In this document: positions 10,582-20,029 of the stretch, one piece after another | Position numbering within the stretch: position 1 is the stretch's first letter | Layout of the letters: every line of letters starts with the position of its first letter | From: Spirochaetaceae bacterium | GTDB lineage: Bacteria; Spirochaetota; Spirochaetia; DSM-27196; PWMO01 | Length of the DNA: 64,000 bases | Assembly: GCA_007693325.1 (NCBI GenBank) | Contig: REDW01000104.1 | Location: forward strand, 23,530-87,529 | Direction: 5' to 3' | Notes under the pieces: model-generated | Database searches by the model: none | What the model was told of the DNA's origin: nothing | Seen by the model: the letters and a program-made list of their open reading frames with translations, nothing else | Program-made: the position numbers and the translations under genes

Positions 10582-11257
10582 CTCCTATCTCGGCATCGCT
10601 GACACGGACGTAGTGCGGTCCGTGAGACTCGGCGGCATACTCGCCGTGCGCAGCTTTCTGTTTCCCCAAGGCCAATAACCCGCCTGCCGCCGCGGCGCTG
10701 CAGTCGGGGTCGTGCACCAGGCGCGGCAGATCACCCAGCTCGGTGTGCAGCTGCGCCGCCGCCGGCCCCGCCAGCAGCAGCGGCTCTGCGGCGTCGGCGT
10801 GATCTCGCAGCAGTTGCCCGAGCGTTGCCGCGGAGACGTCGAGGTCGGCGGTCAACTTCTGCCCGGCGCGATAGATGGCCGCGTAGTAGCGCGACTTGCG
10901 CGCATCGATTGCCGCAGCCACGATTCCAGGCCACATTCGATACGGCCATGCCAGCGCATCGAGCGTTGATACCGTCACCAGCGGTGCGTCGGTTGCCGCC
11001 GAGAGCCCTTTGGCGGCGGCAATCCCGATACGCAGTCCGGTAAAGGATCCCGGCCCGTCGCAGCAGACCAGAAGGTCGATCTCGGCCGGCGTCAGGGAGG
11101 CCTGTTGCAGCAGCCAGTCCAGCGCCGGCATCATCGCCTGGTTGTGGTGTAGCCCCGCCTCGGCACGATAGAAGAAAGTCCCGCTCGTGGTGTTGGACTC
11201 GACGGCAACCGCCAGCGAGAGGAGCGGGGTAGCGGTGTCAATTGCTACAGTATTCAG
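10556..11257 (-). CDS. tsaB: tRNA threonylcarbamoyladenosine biosynthesis protein TsaB; apparent CTG start
   Basis: [17 protein letters not shown]...[23 protein letters not shown]; begins in a 4-nt CTGA overlap with the tsaE stop. Confidence 0.9.
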   Translation of the reverse strand: MNTVAIDTATPLLSLAVAVESNTTSGTFFYRAEAGLHHNQAMMPALDWLLQQASLTPAEIDLLVCCDGPGSFTGLRIGIAAAKGLSAATDAPLVTVSTLDALAWPYRMWPGIVAAAIDARKSRYYAAIYRAGQKLTADLDVSAATLGQLLRDHADAAEPLLLAGPAAAQLHTELGDLPRLVHDPDCSAAAAGGLLALGKQKAAHGEYAAESHGPHYVRVSDAEIGVTTPRRRR

Positions 11258-11700
11258 CGGTCGGCCTCCTGCTGCCGGATGGTGATGGTGCGCATTCCGT
11301 CGGTCTCGATTGCGATGTCGACCCACAGGGTGCCGGCGGAGAACAGTTCCACGGCGCGCTCGGCCCATTCTACCACAACTACCGCCGACCCGGCGGCCAG
11401 CCACTCCTCCAGTCCCACGTCGCGCGCCTGGTCGCTGCCGTGCAGGCGGTAGAGATCGGCGTGAACCAGCGGTACGCGGCCGCTGTATTCAGCAATGATG
11501 GTGAAGGTGGCGCTGGTCAGCGGCTCAGAAACGTCGAGGGCGTCTGCCAGACCCTTGGCGAATACGGTCTTGCCGGCGCCCACCGGCCCGCGCAGCGCCA
11601 GCACCGCTCCCGGCTGCAGCTGACCGGCCAGCGCGGCGGCTATGCGCTGCGTGTCACCAGGAGAGCTTGAGCTGCGGATTGAGAGAACCGTGAGCTTCAG
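11254..11700 (-). CDS. tsaE: tRNA threonylcarbamoyladenosine biosynthesis ATPase TsaE; apparent CTG start
   Basis: LRGPVGAGKTVFAKGLADAL P-loop, LTSATFTIIAEY, HADLYRL. In-frame sequence upstream of the GTG at 11604 (LKLTVLSIRSSSSPGDTQRIAAALAGQLQPGAV) matches the expected TsaE N-terminus. Confidence 0.88.
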   Translation of the reverse strand: MKLTVLSIRSSSSPGDTQRIAAALAGQLQPGAVLALRGPVGAGKTVFAKGLADALDVSEPLTSATFTIIAEYSGRVPLVHADLYRLHGSDQARDVGLEEWLAAGSAVVVVEWAERAVELFSAGTLWVDIAIETDGMRTITIRQQEADR

Positions 11701-12005
11701 GGGAGCATTCCTTGCACATCCATCTGCAAAATGTGTTCACCTAATGCGCGCTTAGCCGGAAGCACAGGGTAGTCGAGTGGACCCTGAATGTCCACGGCTA
11801 CCTCGGGTTTCCCGGTGGCGGTCTGCTCAATGGTAAAGCGCAGCGCTACCGACTGTGTTCCTGCAGCGGCAACGTGCTGCACAACCGCGGTTGCGTTGTA
11901 GCTGCGGCGGTAGAGTATCGGCGAGTCGTGACGGACGATATCGGTCAGTTCGATGACGGTCACCCGCGCTGCTCCAGCCTCAGCGATACGAATCGCGGCC
12001 GGCAT
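11697..12005 (-). CDS. hypothetical protein, 102 aa
   Basis: ORF overlapping both the upstream PilZ gene and the downstream tsaE. Confidence 0.55.
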   Translation of the reverse strand: MPAAIRIAEAGAARVTVIELTDIVRHDSPILYRRSYNATAVVQHVAAAGTQSVALRFTIEQTATGKPEVAVDIQGPLDYPVLPAKRALGEHILQMDVQGMLP

Positions 12006-13074
12006 CCACGCCGTAGACGTACGACTGAATGCGATTAAGATTGGCGCGCGATACTCTGGTGAACATTACGTGCATGATACCGAAACGACCGGGTACACGG
12101 TCGATGCTGCGGACTTTGCCGAAGACCGCCAGCCGGTCGCGGTCTTCGGTTTCAAACTCGATTTTCAACAGCGTACCACCGGCCAGTGGAGATGCCGAGC
12201 GGATGCTGCAGCCGCCGGCCGAGATTTCTTCAACCTGGCCGACGCTGCGGCGATACTTGTTGACCACAGCCTGTTTCCTGGCTTTGCGTCCGGTACCCAC
12301 GGTGACAACATCGATCGGCCAGAACATCGCCGGGCGGTCGAATTCGCGACGTGGAAAACGCCGCTTCTGCGTCTGATCCACCTTGTCGCTGTGTGCCAGT
12401 AGCAGGCTGGAACCGCTGCGCGAGCGCGTGATGCCGGCCACCTTGGTCTTGACGCGGAACAGCTTGCCGTCTTCATCGAGGGTGAACGTCACCATCACCG
12501 AGGTGCCGCGATCCAGTAACACATCGCGGCCGCGGTTGTCGTACGGTACCTGGATTGCAAACGTGCTCTTTGTGTTGGATTTGATCGTGGAGTCGAGCCA
12601 GGTCTGGCCATCAGTACTGAGCCGGATCTCGCGGCCCACGTGCAGCTGGCGGGTGGAACTGATCGAACTGCGGCTGCCCTGCGCCAGCGAAACCCGCTGC
12701 TTTACCTGAAATACCAGCGCCTTGCGAGCTTCTTTCTCGGCGTCGCTGATAGAGGATACCTCGATCCGCCGTACCATCCGACGTACCGCAGTGGTAAGAA
12801 ATTCCGGATCGCTCAGCAGGCGCATCGGATTCTGCAGGCGCAGCGTTCGTACCATCTCGTAGAGTACCTGCACGTGAGCGCGCTCCAGACCCATCCGCCG
12901 CGCGGTTCTGCGCAGGCCGTGCACCTGCTTGTGCCCGGATGATCGGCGTCCGCTCAAGACCGAAGCAATCACAATAGCAACAACGATTGCGGCAAAAACT
13001 GCGATAGCGATCCGGTTGGTGGTAGGGTCCGGCGCGGTGAAAAAGGTAAACGGCGCTGTCTGCAAAAGGATCAT
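11980..13074 (-). CDS. membrane-anchored PilZ-domain protein (putative c-di-GMP receptor)
   Basis: N-terminal TM segment; RRFPRREFDR (RxxxR-like) and EEISAGGCSIRS (xSxxG) motifs. Confidence 0.75.
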   Translation of the reverse strand: MILLQTAPFTFFTAPDPTTNRIAIAVFAAIVVAIVIASVLSGRRSSGHKQVHGLRRTARRMGLERAHVQVLYEMVRTLRLQNPMRLLSDPEFLTTAVRRMVRRIEVSSISDAEKEARKALVFQVKQRVSLAQGSRSSISSTRQLHVGREIRLSTDGQTWLDSTIKSNTKSTFAIQVPYDNRGRDVLLDRGTSVMVTFTLDEDGKLFRVKTKVAGITRSRSGSSLLLAHSDKVDQTQKRRFPRREFDRPAMFWPIDVVTVGTGRKARKQAVVNKYRRSVGQVEEISAGGCSIRSASPLAGGTLLKIEFETEDRDRLAVFGKVRSIDRVPGRFGIMHVMFTRVSRANLNRIQSYVYGVDAGRDSYR

Positions 13075-13077
13075 CGC

Positions 13078-13992
13078 TTACTCCTGAGATTGGGGGCCTT
13101 CTGCGGAGGGAATCACCGAGATCAGCTCTTCAACCCTGGGTGCAATCTCGTACTCCAGCAGGTCGCCGATCAGGACCGAATCCTGTGCATCAAAGGCCTG
13201 CACCAGCTCGAGCAGAGTGTTGTTCAGCGCAGCGGTAATTGTACCGAGATCTGCGCTCTGCGCCAGGCGGTCATGGAAACGCTGGTCCCGGCGCGCCAGG
13301 TGCGGCAGAATGCGCAGCAGCTTCTCCACCAGTTCGCTGAATCGCACAACGTTGGCCATAGCTTCCTGGTCCTTGCCGGTCTGTAGCAGGACAGACACTT
13401 CACGTACTTCGTTGAGCATCCCCGAGATCAAGCCGGCAGTCAATGCCGCCTCGCGCGCCGGGTAGCGGATCTCACTGACCCGCTGTTCGATCAGCGCAAT
13501 CAGCGCACCCAGCCGCTCGCGCAGCGCCGCCACACCGTCGGGAGGTGATATCATCTGCTCTGCGCTGCCGGTGACTTCAAATACGCTTTGCAGCGTCGAC
13601 TCGGGAAGTTCGGGAAAAATCAGCTCGATGTGTTCCTGCAGGTGACGCGCCAGGTCCTCCTGCTGCGCCACAAGGCTCTGGATGCCGTGATGATCATTGA
13701 ACTGCAGCGCGGTATCCCAGGCGCGCAGGAACTGCAGAACCAGTTCCAGATGCTCGAGGATCAGCTGCCACTGCGGCTGGGTCTCGACGCGGATTTCGGC
13801 TATTGAATCAAGCGCGCGCTGACTCCAGTCCGGAGGCTGGTCCAGCGCGTGCTGTTCCCCGTCAACGGTGAGCGTTGTGACCGCGCCGCCGTTAGCAACC
13901 ACCCAGTTGTTGACTGCGGCAACTACGTCTGCCAGTGTGCGTTCGTTTTCCAGGGTTACATCGATCTGCTGGCCATCTACAAGAATTCGCAA
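13078..13992 (-). CDS. conserved hypothetical protein of the flagellar locus
   Basis: TTG start at 13992 with GGGAGGT Shine-Dalgarno; between fliD and the PilZ gene. Confidence 0.6.
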   Translation of the reverse strand: MRILVDGQQIDVTLENERTLADVVAAVNNWVVANGGAVTTLTVDGEQHALDQPPDWSQRALDSIAEIRVETQPQWQLILEHLELVLQFLRAWDTALQFNDHHGIQSLVAQQEDLARHLQEHIELIFPELPESTLQSVFEVTGSAEQMISPPDGVAALRERLGALIALIEQRVSEIRYPAREAALTAGLISGMLNEVREVSVLLQTGKDQEAMANVVRFSELVEKLLRILPHLARRDQRFHDRLAQSADLGTITAALNNTLLELVQAFDAQDSVLIGDLLEYEIAPRVEELISVIPSAEGPQSQE

Positions 13993-14070
13993 AGGTCTAC
14001 CTCCCTTACAGTATCGGTCATTCGGCTGAAGAGGCAAACCGGAATTTCAGCGCTTTGCGGCCGGCGGTGA

Positions 14071-16095
14071 TTAACGTTGCTGTTGTGGCCGCAGGGCGTC
14101 GAGCGACTGCTGGTTGTCTTCCAGCATCTGCATTGCGCCTTCCATGCGGCCGAACTCGACGCGCAGCTGCTGCTCGCGACGGTCCAGCCGGCGGTTGTAC
14201 GTGTCGATATCGGATTCTGTCCGCTCCACGCGCGCATCCAGGCCCTGCCTGCGCATCGCAAAGACCCCGCCGGATTGCACGTAGGGATTGAGATTGCGCT
14301 CCACCTGGTAGGCTACTCCGGAGTCCACCGCAAAGTCACCGTCGGTGTCGTAGCCAAACAGATCACGCACCGCCTGCAGGTCGTTGCGGATTGCAGCGTC
14401 GAGTTGGTTCTCGTCGATCTCGAGGTAGCCACGCATGCGTGAGGCGTCCATGCTGCCGGAGAAGCCGGAAACGTTGGTAGACACACCGATCTGGGCCAAC
14501 AGGCTCAACTGGGAGCCGGCGCGCGTCTCGTACGGGTTCATAATCAGCGTCTGCATGCGCGAGCGCAGCTGGTTGAGGGTTGAATCGCCCTGCAGCGCGC
14601 CCAGGCGTGCCTGCGCCTGCTCGCGTTCTTCATCGGTGAAGTAGCCGATCTCTTCTATCACTGCCGGATTAGTGCGGGTGAGGATGTTGATGTCGCGGAT
14701 CAGCTGATTGTAGTGGCCGGCAAAGCGGATTATGCTGTCTTTGATTGTCTCACGATCGGGTTCAACCGCCAGTGAGACCGGTTGAGTGCTGGCCTGGTGC
14801 AGGTTGAGCGTGGTGCCGGCAATGACGTCATCGATGGTGTTGCTGTCGCGCACGATCTCAACCCCGTCAACCAGAATAATGCTGTCAGAGGCTACTTCAA
14901 CCGCGTTCAGCGGCTCAAAATCATCGCGGGCGTCGGGATCAAAGACGCGTACGTTGCGAATTTCCAGGTCACGGTGGCTGTTGCGATTGCGGATGCCTAA
15001 CGCGTCGATCTGATCAACATAATCCGACAGCGGAATACGCACGGTCTGGAACTCCGCAGTATCACGCAGCTCGGGCAGCGGCACCGACGCAGTTCCTTCG
15101 CGGGCAAACAGAAAACGCATATCATCGACGATCTGCGGCGGCTCGGGCTCCTCCAGGTCCGGTAGTAACGCCCGCGAGCGAGCACCTTCAACAGTGATGT
15201 CCTGCAGCGATGCGTCGGGACCTTCGGGAACCTGCGGTCCCGGCGGGGGTGGGGCGGGCTCGAGAGCTTCGGGGCTGCGGTCGGTGACCCGTACCTCAAA
15301 CTCCAGCATGACGTTGCCGTGAACTTCAAACGCGGGCCGTACCGGAAGCGAGAGCTCACCGCCGGGGCGTACCGTGAGGGTGCCTTCGGATACCTGGACC
15401 GCCTGCCGATCCAGCGGCTGAGTCCAGCGCGTCAGAGTCTGATCGCTGATGGCAACAGCGCGCTGGGCGTCCCGGCCGGGCTCGATAATGCCGGCTGAGA
15501 GTGCGAAGTCGGCGGCGTCATCGGTGAAAGAGAGACGCTGCTCGGCGCCGGTGCGTTGTGCTTCAAAGGTGATCACCGAGGTGTCGCGGGTGTTGTCCAC
15601 CACGCGCGAGCGCACCAGTTCGCCGGCGTTGCGATTTACCGCATCGGAAAACTCGCGCAGCGAACCACCGCGAAAATTAAACGTTATCTCGTCTTCACCG
15701 ACGCGAAATCCGTAGCTACCCGCCTCGACGTCGGTTTCGCGGTCCAGGCTGCGTGAAAGGAAGTGATCGCGCCCGGCAAGTTGACGTACCTCTATCCGGC
15801 TGGTCATCTCCTGGGACTGTCGGGTAGCCTCAGCGGTCAGTACCGCGTCATTTGAGGATCTGGCGATGCGTGAGTTAAATGGACTCTGGAAGCCGTACAA
15901 GGCGCGTGCGCTATCGCGCAGCTCGGCGGTAGCACGACTGACATCATTCCAGATGACACGTTGGTCCTGGAAGCGCTCAACACGCTCCTCCATGCGAGTA
16001 ACCGGGATGCGTTCGACCTTCATCAGGTCGTCTATCATCTCGCGGGTGTTGAACCGGCCTCCACCGGAGATGCCGGGAATGCTGATATCAGACAA
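14071..16095 (-). CDS. fliD: flagellar filament capping protein FliD (HAP2)
   Basis: SIPGISGGGRFNTREMIDDLMKVERIPVTRMEERV; C-term Asn/Gln-rich coiled coil; TTG start. Confidence 0.93.
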   Translation of the reverse strand: MSDISIPGISGGGRFNTREMIDDLMKVERIPVTRMEERVERFQDQRVIWNDVSRATAELRDSARALYGFQSPFNSRIARSSNDAVLTAEATRQSQEMTSRIEVRQLAGRDHFLSRSLDRETDVEAGSYGFRVGEDEITFNFRGGSLREFSDAVNRNAGELVRSRVVDNTRDTSVITFEAQRTGAEQRLSFTDDAADFALSAGIIEPGRDAQRAVAISDQTLTRWTQPLDRQAVQVSEGTLTVRPGGELSLPVRPAFEVHGNVMLEFEVRVTDRSPEALEPAPPPPGPQVPEGPDASLQDITVEGARSRALLPDLEEPEPPQIVDDMRFLFAREGTASVPLPELRDTAEFQTVRIPLSDYVDQIDALGIRNRNSHRDLEIRNVRVFDPDARDDFEPLNAVEVASDSIILVDGVEIVRDSNTIDDVIAGTTLNLHQASTQPVSLAVEPDRETIKDSIIRFAGHYNQLIRDINILTRTNPAVIEEIGYFTDEEREQAQARLGALQGDSTLNQLRSRMQTLIMNPYETRAGSQLSLLAQIGVSTNVSGFSGSMDASRMRGYLEIDENQLDAAIRNDLQAVRDLFGYDTDGDFAVDSGVAYQVERNLNPYVQSGGVFAMRRQGLDARVERTESDIDTYNRRLDRREQQLRVEFGRMEGAMQMLEDNQQSLDALRPQQQR

Positions 16096-16116
16096 GGCGT
16101 CCTCTCCCTCGAGGCG

Positions 16117-16473
16117 CTATATCTGTTCGTCTACAAACAGCCCTATCGCCTCGCGGATGCGTGAATGTACCCGCTGCAGTTCAGCAGGCGGGATCTCCTT
16201 AATCACTCTATCGGTTGTTTTGTCGATGACTTTCACGACCACCTGATCAAGATCCCGATTTACCGTGAATTGCAGTCTCCGATCAAAGATCTGCGAGACA
16301 ACCTCGAGCTCTGCCACTACGGTAGTGAGTTCCGCTGGCTGGTTTGACGCGGCCGCTGCCTGATTAACCGACGTAGGGGCGCTGTTCACCGCCCGGGTCA
16401 ACGCCCGCCGCGGCATCACAAAGTCTTCGGCCTTGTGGACTTCCCCAAGAACCTTGTTGACCTCCATGGACAT
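16117..16473 (-). CDS. flaG: FlaG-family flagellar protein
   Basis: LQFTVNRDLDQVVVKVIDKTTDRVIKEIPPAE; between flaB and fliD; ATG at 16473. Confidence 0.87.
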   Translation of the reverse strand: MSMEVNKVLGEVHKAEDFVMPRRALTRAVNSAPTSVNQAAAASNQPAELTTVVAELEVVSQIFDRRLQFTVNRDLDQVVVKVIDKTTDRVIKEIPPAELQRVHSRIREAIGLFVDEQI

Positions 16474-16474
16474 A

Positions 16475-16494
16475 TTCTTACCTCCGTGTAAGAA
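16475..16494 (-). promoter_or_regulatory. GGA-loop hairpin presenting the flaG Shine-Dalgarno (putative CsrA site)
   Basis: Minus strand TTCTTAC-ACGGAG-GTAAGAA, perfect 7-bp stem, ATG follows immediately. Confidence 0.75.
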
Positions 16495-16497
16495 GAG

Positions 16498-16527
16498 GGT
16501 GACCGGGAGCGCGCTTCCCTGGTCACC
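16498..16527 (-). promoter_or_regulatory. Hairpin in the flaB-flaG intergenic region (attenuator/terminator or CsrA site)
   Basis: GGTGACC...GGTCACC arms followed by CTCTTCTT; contains AGGGA. Confidence 0.6.
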
Positions 16528-16588
16528 GCCCAAGAATTCAGTTTGCAGGAAAGATGACGTCCAGAAATCTCTCCCGCTGTCAACGTGG

Positions 16589-17452
16589 TTAGCCGAGCAA
16601 CTGCAGTACAGCCTGGGGCTGCACGTTGGCCTGCGCCAGCATTGCCGTGTTCGACTGAACCAGAATCTGGTTGCGCACAAAGTTCACGACCTCGGACGCC
16701 ATATCGACATCGCGGATCAGTGATTCTGCGGCCTGCAGGTTTTCCGAAGCGATTGCAACGCCTTCGCGCGCCAGTTCGAAACGGTTCTGATACGCTCCCA
16801 GGTCCGCCCGTTGGCGGGAAACCTGTGTCAGCGCAGAATCGACAATTCCGATTGCCTGGTTTGCCACATCCGGCGTGGAAATCGACAGAGTGCCTTCGGC
16901 ACCTTGTGCACCCATCAGCCCGAGCGCCTGAGCCGTCATGGTTCCGACATAAGCAACCTCCGACTGGTCCATGTTGGCCCCAATCTGGAAGGTGATGCCG
17001 GCTGCTCCGTTGGCCACTTCAGCGTCACGTGCGAACGCCCCGGTCAGCATGTTCATGTTATTGAACTGTGCGTGTGAGGCAATTCGGTTGACCTCGGCTA
17101 CGAGCTGGGAAACCTCGACCTGGATCTGCATGCGGTCTTCGGCGGTATAGATACCGTGCGCCGACTGTACCGCGAGTTCTCGTATGCGGTGCAGAATGTC
17201 CTGGGTTTCCTGCAGATACCCTTCAGTCGTCTGAATGAACGAGACGGCGTTCTGGATATTGCGCTCGGCCTGGTTGAGGCCGCGAATCTGACTGCGCATC
17301 TTCTCGGAAACTGCGAGGCCTGAGGCGTCGTCTCCTGCACGGTTGATTCTCATTCCCGACGAGAGTTTTTCGATGTTCGATTGAACCGCTCCGCCGCGAA
17401 AATTGAGCGTCCGTGAGGCAAACGCAGCACTCGTGTTGTGGTTAATAATCAT
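16589..17452 (-). CDS. flaB: flagellin (FlaB type)
   Basis: [18 protein letters not shown]...[36 protein letters not shown]-term [27 protein letters not shown]. Confidence 0.97.
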   Translation of the reverse strand: MIINHNTSAAFASRTLNFRGGAVQSNIEKLSSGMRINRAGDDASGLAVSEKMRSQIRGLNQAERNIQNAVSFIQTTEGYLQETQDILHRIRELAVQSAHGIYTAEDRMQIQVEVSQLVAEVNRIASHAQFNNMNMLTGAFARDAEVANGAAGITFQIGANMDQSEVAYVGTMTAQALGLMGAQGAEGTLSISTPDVANQAIGIVDSALTQVSRQRADLGAYQNRFELAREGVAIASENLQAAESLIRDVDMASEVVNFVRNQILVQSNTAMLAQANVQPQAVLQLLG

Positions 17453-17475
17453 AGGCCCTCCTTGCGTGTTCTATT

Positions 17476-17499
17476 CCCGGGGCCTTCCGTGGCCCCCGG
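17476..17499 (-). promoter_or_regulatory. GGA-loop hairpin in the first flagellin leader (putative CsrA site)
   Basis: Minus strand CCGGGGGCC-ACGGAA-GGCCCCGGG; second ANGGA in the SD (AAGGAGGG). Confidence 0.7.
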
Positions 17500-17706
17500 T
17501 CCCGGTCAAGGGCGCAGTGCAGCGGCCGGTGAGCGCGCCACCCGCCACTGGTACACCATCAACAGAGAGGCTTTCCCGGCATGCGTCATGTCGGGCGGCC
17601 CCACTGCTGCTGACCAGTTTTGATCAGCAAGGAGGTTGAATGTCAAAGAACAGAGTGACGGTGAGGCAACCGCAGTAGCCACCCCACCATCATCAATAAT
17701 AGCGCG

Positions 17707-18564
17707 CTATCCGAGCAATTGCAAGACTGTCTGAGTCTGCATATTTGCCTGGGCCAGCATAGCGGTTCCCGACTGCACCAGGATCTGGTTGCGCACAAAG
17801 TCCACGACTTCGGCGGCCATGTCCACGTCGCGAATCAGCGACTCGGCGGCCTGCAGGTTCTCTGCAGCGATGTCGATGCCTTCAACCGCCAGCTCCATGC
17901 GGTTCTGGTACGCGCCGAGGTCTGCGCGCTGCTGGTTGACGCGCATCAGAGCGCCATCTACTACCCCTATCACCTGGTTGGCGAGTTCGGGGGTCTCCAG
18001 TGTGATAATCTCCTGCGCAGCGTCACGGATGCCCAGCGACTGTGCGGTCATGGTGCCGATGTAGACTCGCATGTTCTGGTCCATGTTGGCGCCGATGTGG
18101 AAGTACATGCTGGCGGTGACCACGTTTTCGCCGGTGTCGCGTGCAAAGCGACCGGTCAGCATGTTCATGTTGTTGAACTGAGCGTGAGACGCAATCCGGT
18201 CTACCTCTGCTACCAGCTGCGAAATCTCGACCTGGATCTGCATGCGGTCCTCGGACGAGTAGATGCCGTTGGCAGCCTGTACCGAGAGTTCGCGGATGCG
18301 TTGCAGGATGTCCTGGGTCTCTTGCAGGTAGCCTTCAGTAGCCTGGATGAACGAAATGCCGTTGGACGCGTTGCGCGAGGCCTGGTTGAGTCCGCGAATC
18401 TGCGAGCGCATCTTCTCGGATACGGCCAAGCCGGATGCATCGTCGCCGGCGCGGTTGATACGCATGCCTGACGACAGTTTCTCGATGTTCCCCTGAACCC
18501 GTCGGTCTACCAGACCGGTGGTTCGCTGCGCAAACATTGCGCTCATGTTGTGATTGATAATCAT
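17707..18564 (-). CDS. flaB: flagellin (FlaB type), second paralogue
   Basis: [45 protein letters not shown]...[17 protein letters not shown]. Confidence 0.97.
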   Translation of the reverse strand: MIINHNMSAMFAQRTTGLVDRRVQGNIEKLSSGMRINRAGDDASGLAVSEKMRSQIRGLNQASRNASNGISFIQATEGYLQETQDILQRIRELSVQAANGIYSSEDRMQIQVEISQLVAEVDRIASHAQFNNMNMLTGRFARDTGENVVTASMYFHIGANMDQNMRVYIGTMTAQSLGIRDAAQEIITLETPELANQVIGVVDGALMRVNQQRADLGAYQNRMELAVEGIDIAAENLQAAESLIRDVDMAAEVVDFVRNQILVQSGTAMLAQANMQTQTVLQLLG

Positions 18565-18590
18565 GTGGTTTTTCCTCCGTGAAAAATTCG

Positions 18591-18609
18591 CCTCGACTCC
18601 CTGTCGAGG
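18591..18609 (-). promoter_or_regulatory. GGA-loop hairpin in the second flagellin leader (putative CsrA site)
   Basis: Minus strand CCTCGAC-AGGGA-GTCGAGG perfect 7-bp stem; second ANGGA in the SD (ACGGAGGA). Confidence 0.72.
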
Positions 18610-18925
18610 AGGGTGGTCTCAGGCCGTTATGCCTGAAACACGGTAAGAGAGCTGTCTGTTCTTCTTTACCACCTCCTTTGGCTGCCGGTTTGTGGTGTGA
18701 GCCGGCCCGGATGATCCGCTGCAGGTTTTCCAAGATGGCACTCAAGGATTGTTGCGCGCTACCGATGATATAGATAGCGCGAAGTCCCTGCCGGCTCGGA
18801 TCACCCGGTTTGCGCCGGACTCCTCCGTGTTGTTTATCGACACGTCTCCCCCTAATCTTAACCCAAAACCGCCCGAATTGCCCGTTTTGCGGCACTTTTT
18901 TTGGCAGCGCTGTGCAGCCAACCGC

Positions 18926-20029
18926 TCAGGTGTCGAGCATTTGCAGGTAGTTCAACGCGATGGGGTCTTCAGGTTCGTACTCAAGCACGGTGCGGAAAAA
19001 TGCGGTTGCTTCGCCGGGGCGGCCTTCCTTGAGCGCCAGCACACCCATGTTTGAGATGATCTTGGCGTTCTCGGGATCGATCTGCAGTGCGCGTTCGAGG
19101 TCGCGGCGGCTTTCGTCAAACTCGCCGAGCTCCATACGGCAGATTGCCAACTCGTTGAGCGTGTCCGGCTCGGTGGACCCGGTTTCGATTGCAGTCAAAA
19201 AGGCATCTTTGCCCTCGGCGTATTTTTCCAGCCGCCGGTAGGCCCAACCCAGCAGAAACCAGGCGTTCCAGACGTCGCGGCGCTTCTCAAGAAACGCGTG
19301 GATGCGTTCGATTGCCTGCTGCTCTTTGCCCAGACGGATGAAATCGTAGGCCTCCTTGAACAGTGTATCGAGCAGATCCTGCGAGTCGATCTCGCTGATG
19401 ACGCGTTCGGCTTCGCTGCGTTTATCGGCTTCAGGCGGATCGGACTGCAGAAACGCTTCAAACGCTGAGCGCGCACGCTGGTAATTGCGCTGCTTGAGGA
19501 AGAAGTAGCCGGCGTTGAGGTAGACCTCCGGCAGCACGCTGTCGGCTGACAGCAGTTCTTTGTAGATCTCAAACGCGCGTTCGTTGTGGTAGGTTGCCAG
19601 CTGCGGCTTGTCCAGTTTCTCGTATGCGTCAGCACGCTGCTCGGCCAGCAGCGCAAGGTTCAAGCGCGGGCGGCTGTCCTGGGGCAGCAGCCCGGCGAGG
19701 GCACGAAAGATCTCCTCGGCAATTTCAAAATCCTTGTTGCGCGCCTTGAGAACGCCGGTTTCAGAAAGTTCGTCTACGATTGTCGGCCGCGCCGCCAGTA
19801 CAAATCTGCGGTAGTAGCCGATGTGCTCGTGGTCCTGGCGGTAGGCCAGAATTTTCAGCATGGCAGCTACTATCTGTTCCCAGCTGAGCTCATCCATGCT
19901 CCAGTTGGCGGTAGTTTCAACCGGCAGCGGAATCTGCGGATCCAGCTCGACTTCGCCGAGGCTGCGCGTGAGGTGCAGCGGGACGGTGATATAGACAATA
20001 TTCTTCAGAGGGTCACTCGGCTGCGGCAT
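18926..20029 (-). CDS. tetratricopeptide-repeat protein
   Basis: Multiple TPR-like helices (AWFLLGWAYRRLEKYAEGKDAF, NELAICRMELGEFDESRRDLERAL); overlaps the upstream PilZ gene. Confidence 0.8.
   Translation of the reverse strand: MPQPSDPLKNIVYITVPLHLTRSLGEVELDPQIPLPVETTANWSMDELSWEQIVAAMLKILAYRQDHEHIGYYRRFVLAARPTIVDELSETGVLKARNKDFEIAEEIFRALAGLLPQDSRPRLNLALLAEQRADAYEKLDKPQLATYHNERAFEIYKELLSADSVLPEVYLNAGYFFLKQRNYQRARSAFEAFLQSDPPEADKRSEAERVISEIDSQDLLDTLFKEAYDFIRLGKEQQAIERIHAFLEKRRDVWNAWFLLGWAYRRLEKYAEGKDAFLTAIETGSTEPDTLNELAICRMELGEFDESRRDLERALQIDPENAKIISNMGVLALKEGRPGEATAFFRTVLEYEPEDPIALNYLQMLDT

Noticed and set aside
17640-17690. 12-aa plus-strand ORF (MSKNRVTVRQPQ) with a perfect AAGGAGG between the flagellins
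   Set aside because: Too short, antisense to the flagellin intergenic region, no supporting promoter seen
17500-17700. Sigma28-type promoter upstream of the first flagellin
   Set aside because: Only weak partial matches to -35/-10 elements with wrong spacing
18335-18895. 186-aa minus-strand ORF upstream of and overlapping the second flagellin
   Set aside because: Mostly covers the flagellin leader and the start of flaB in another frame; no domain
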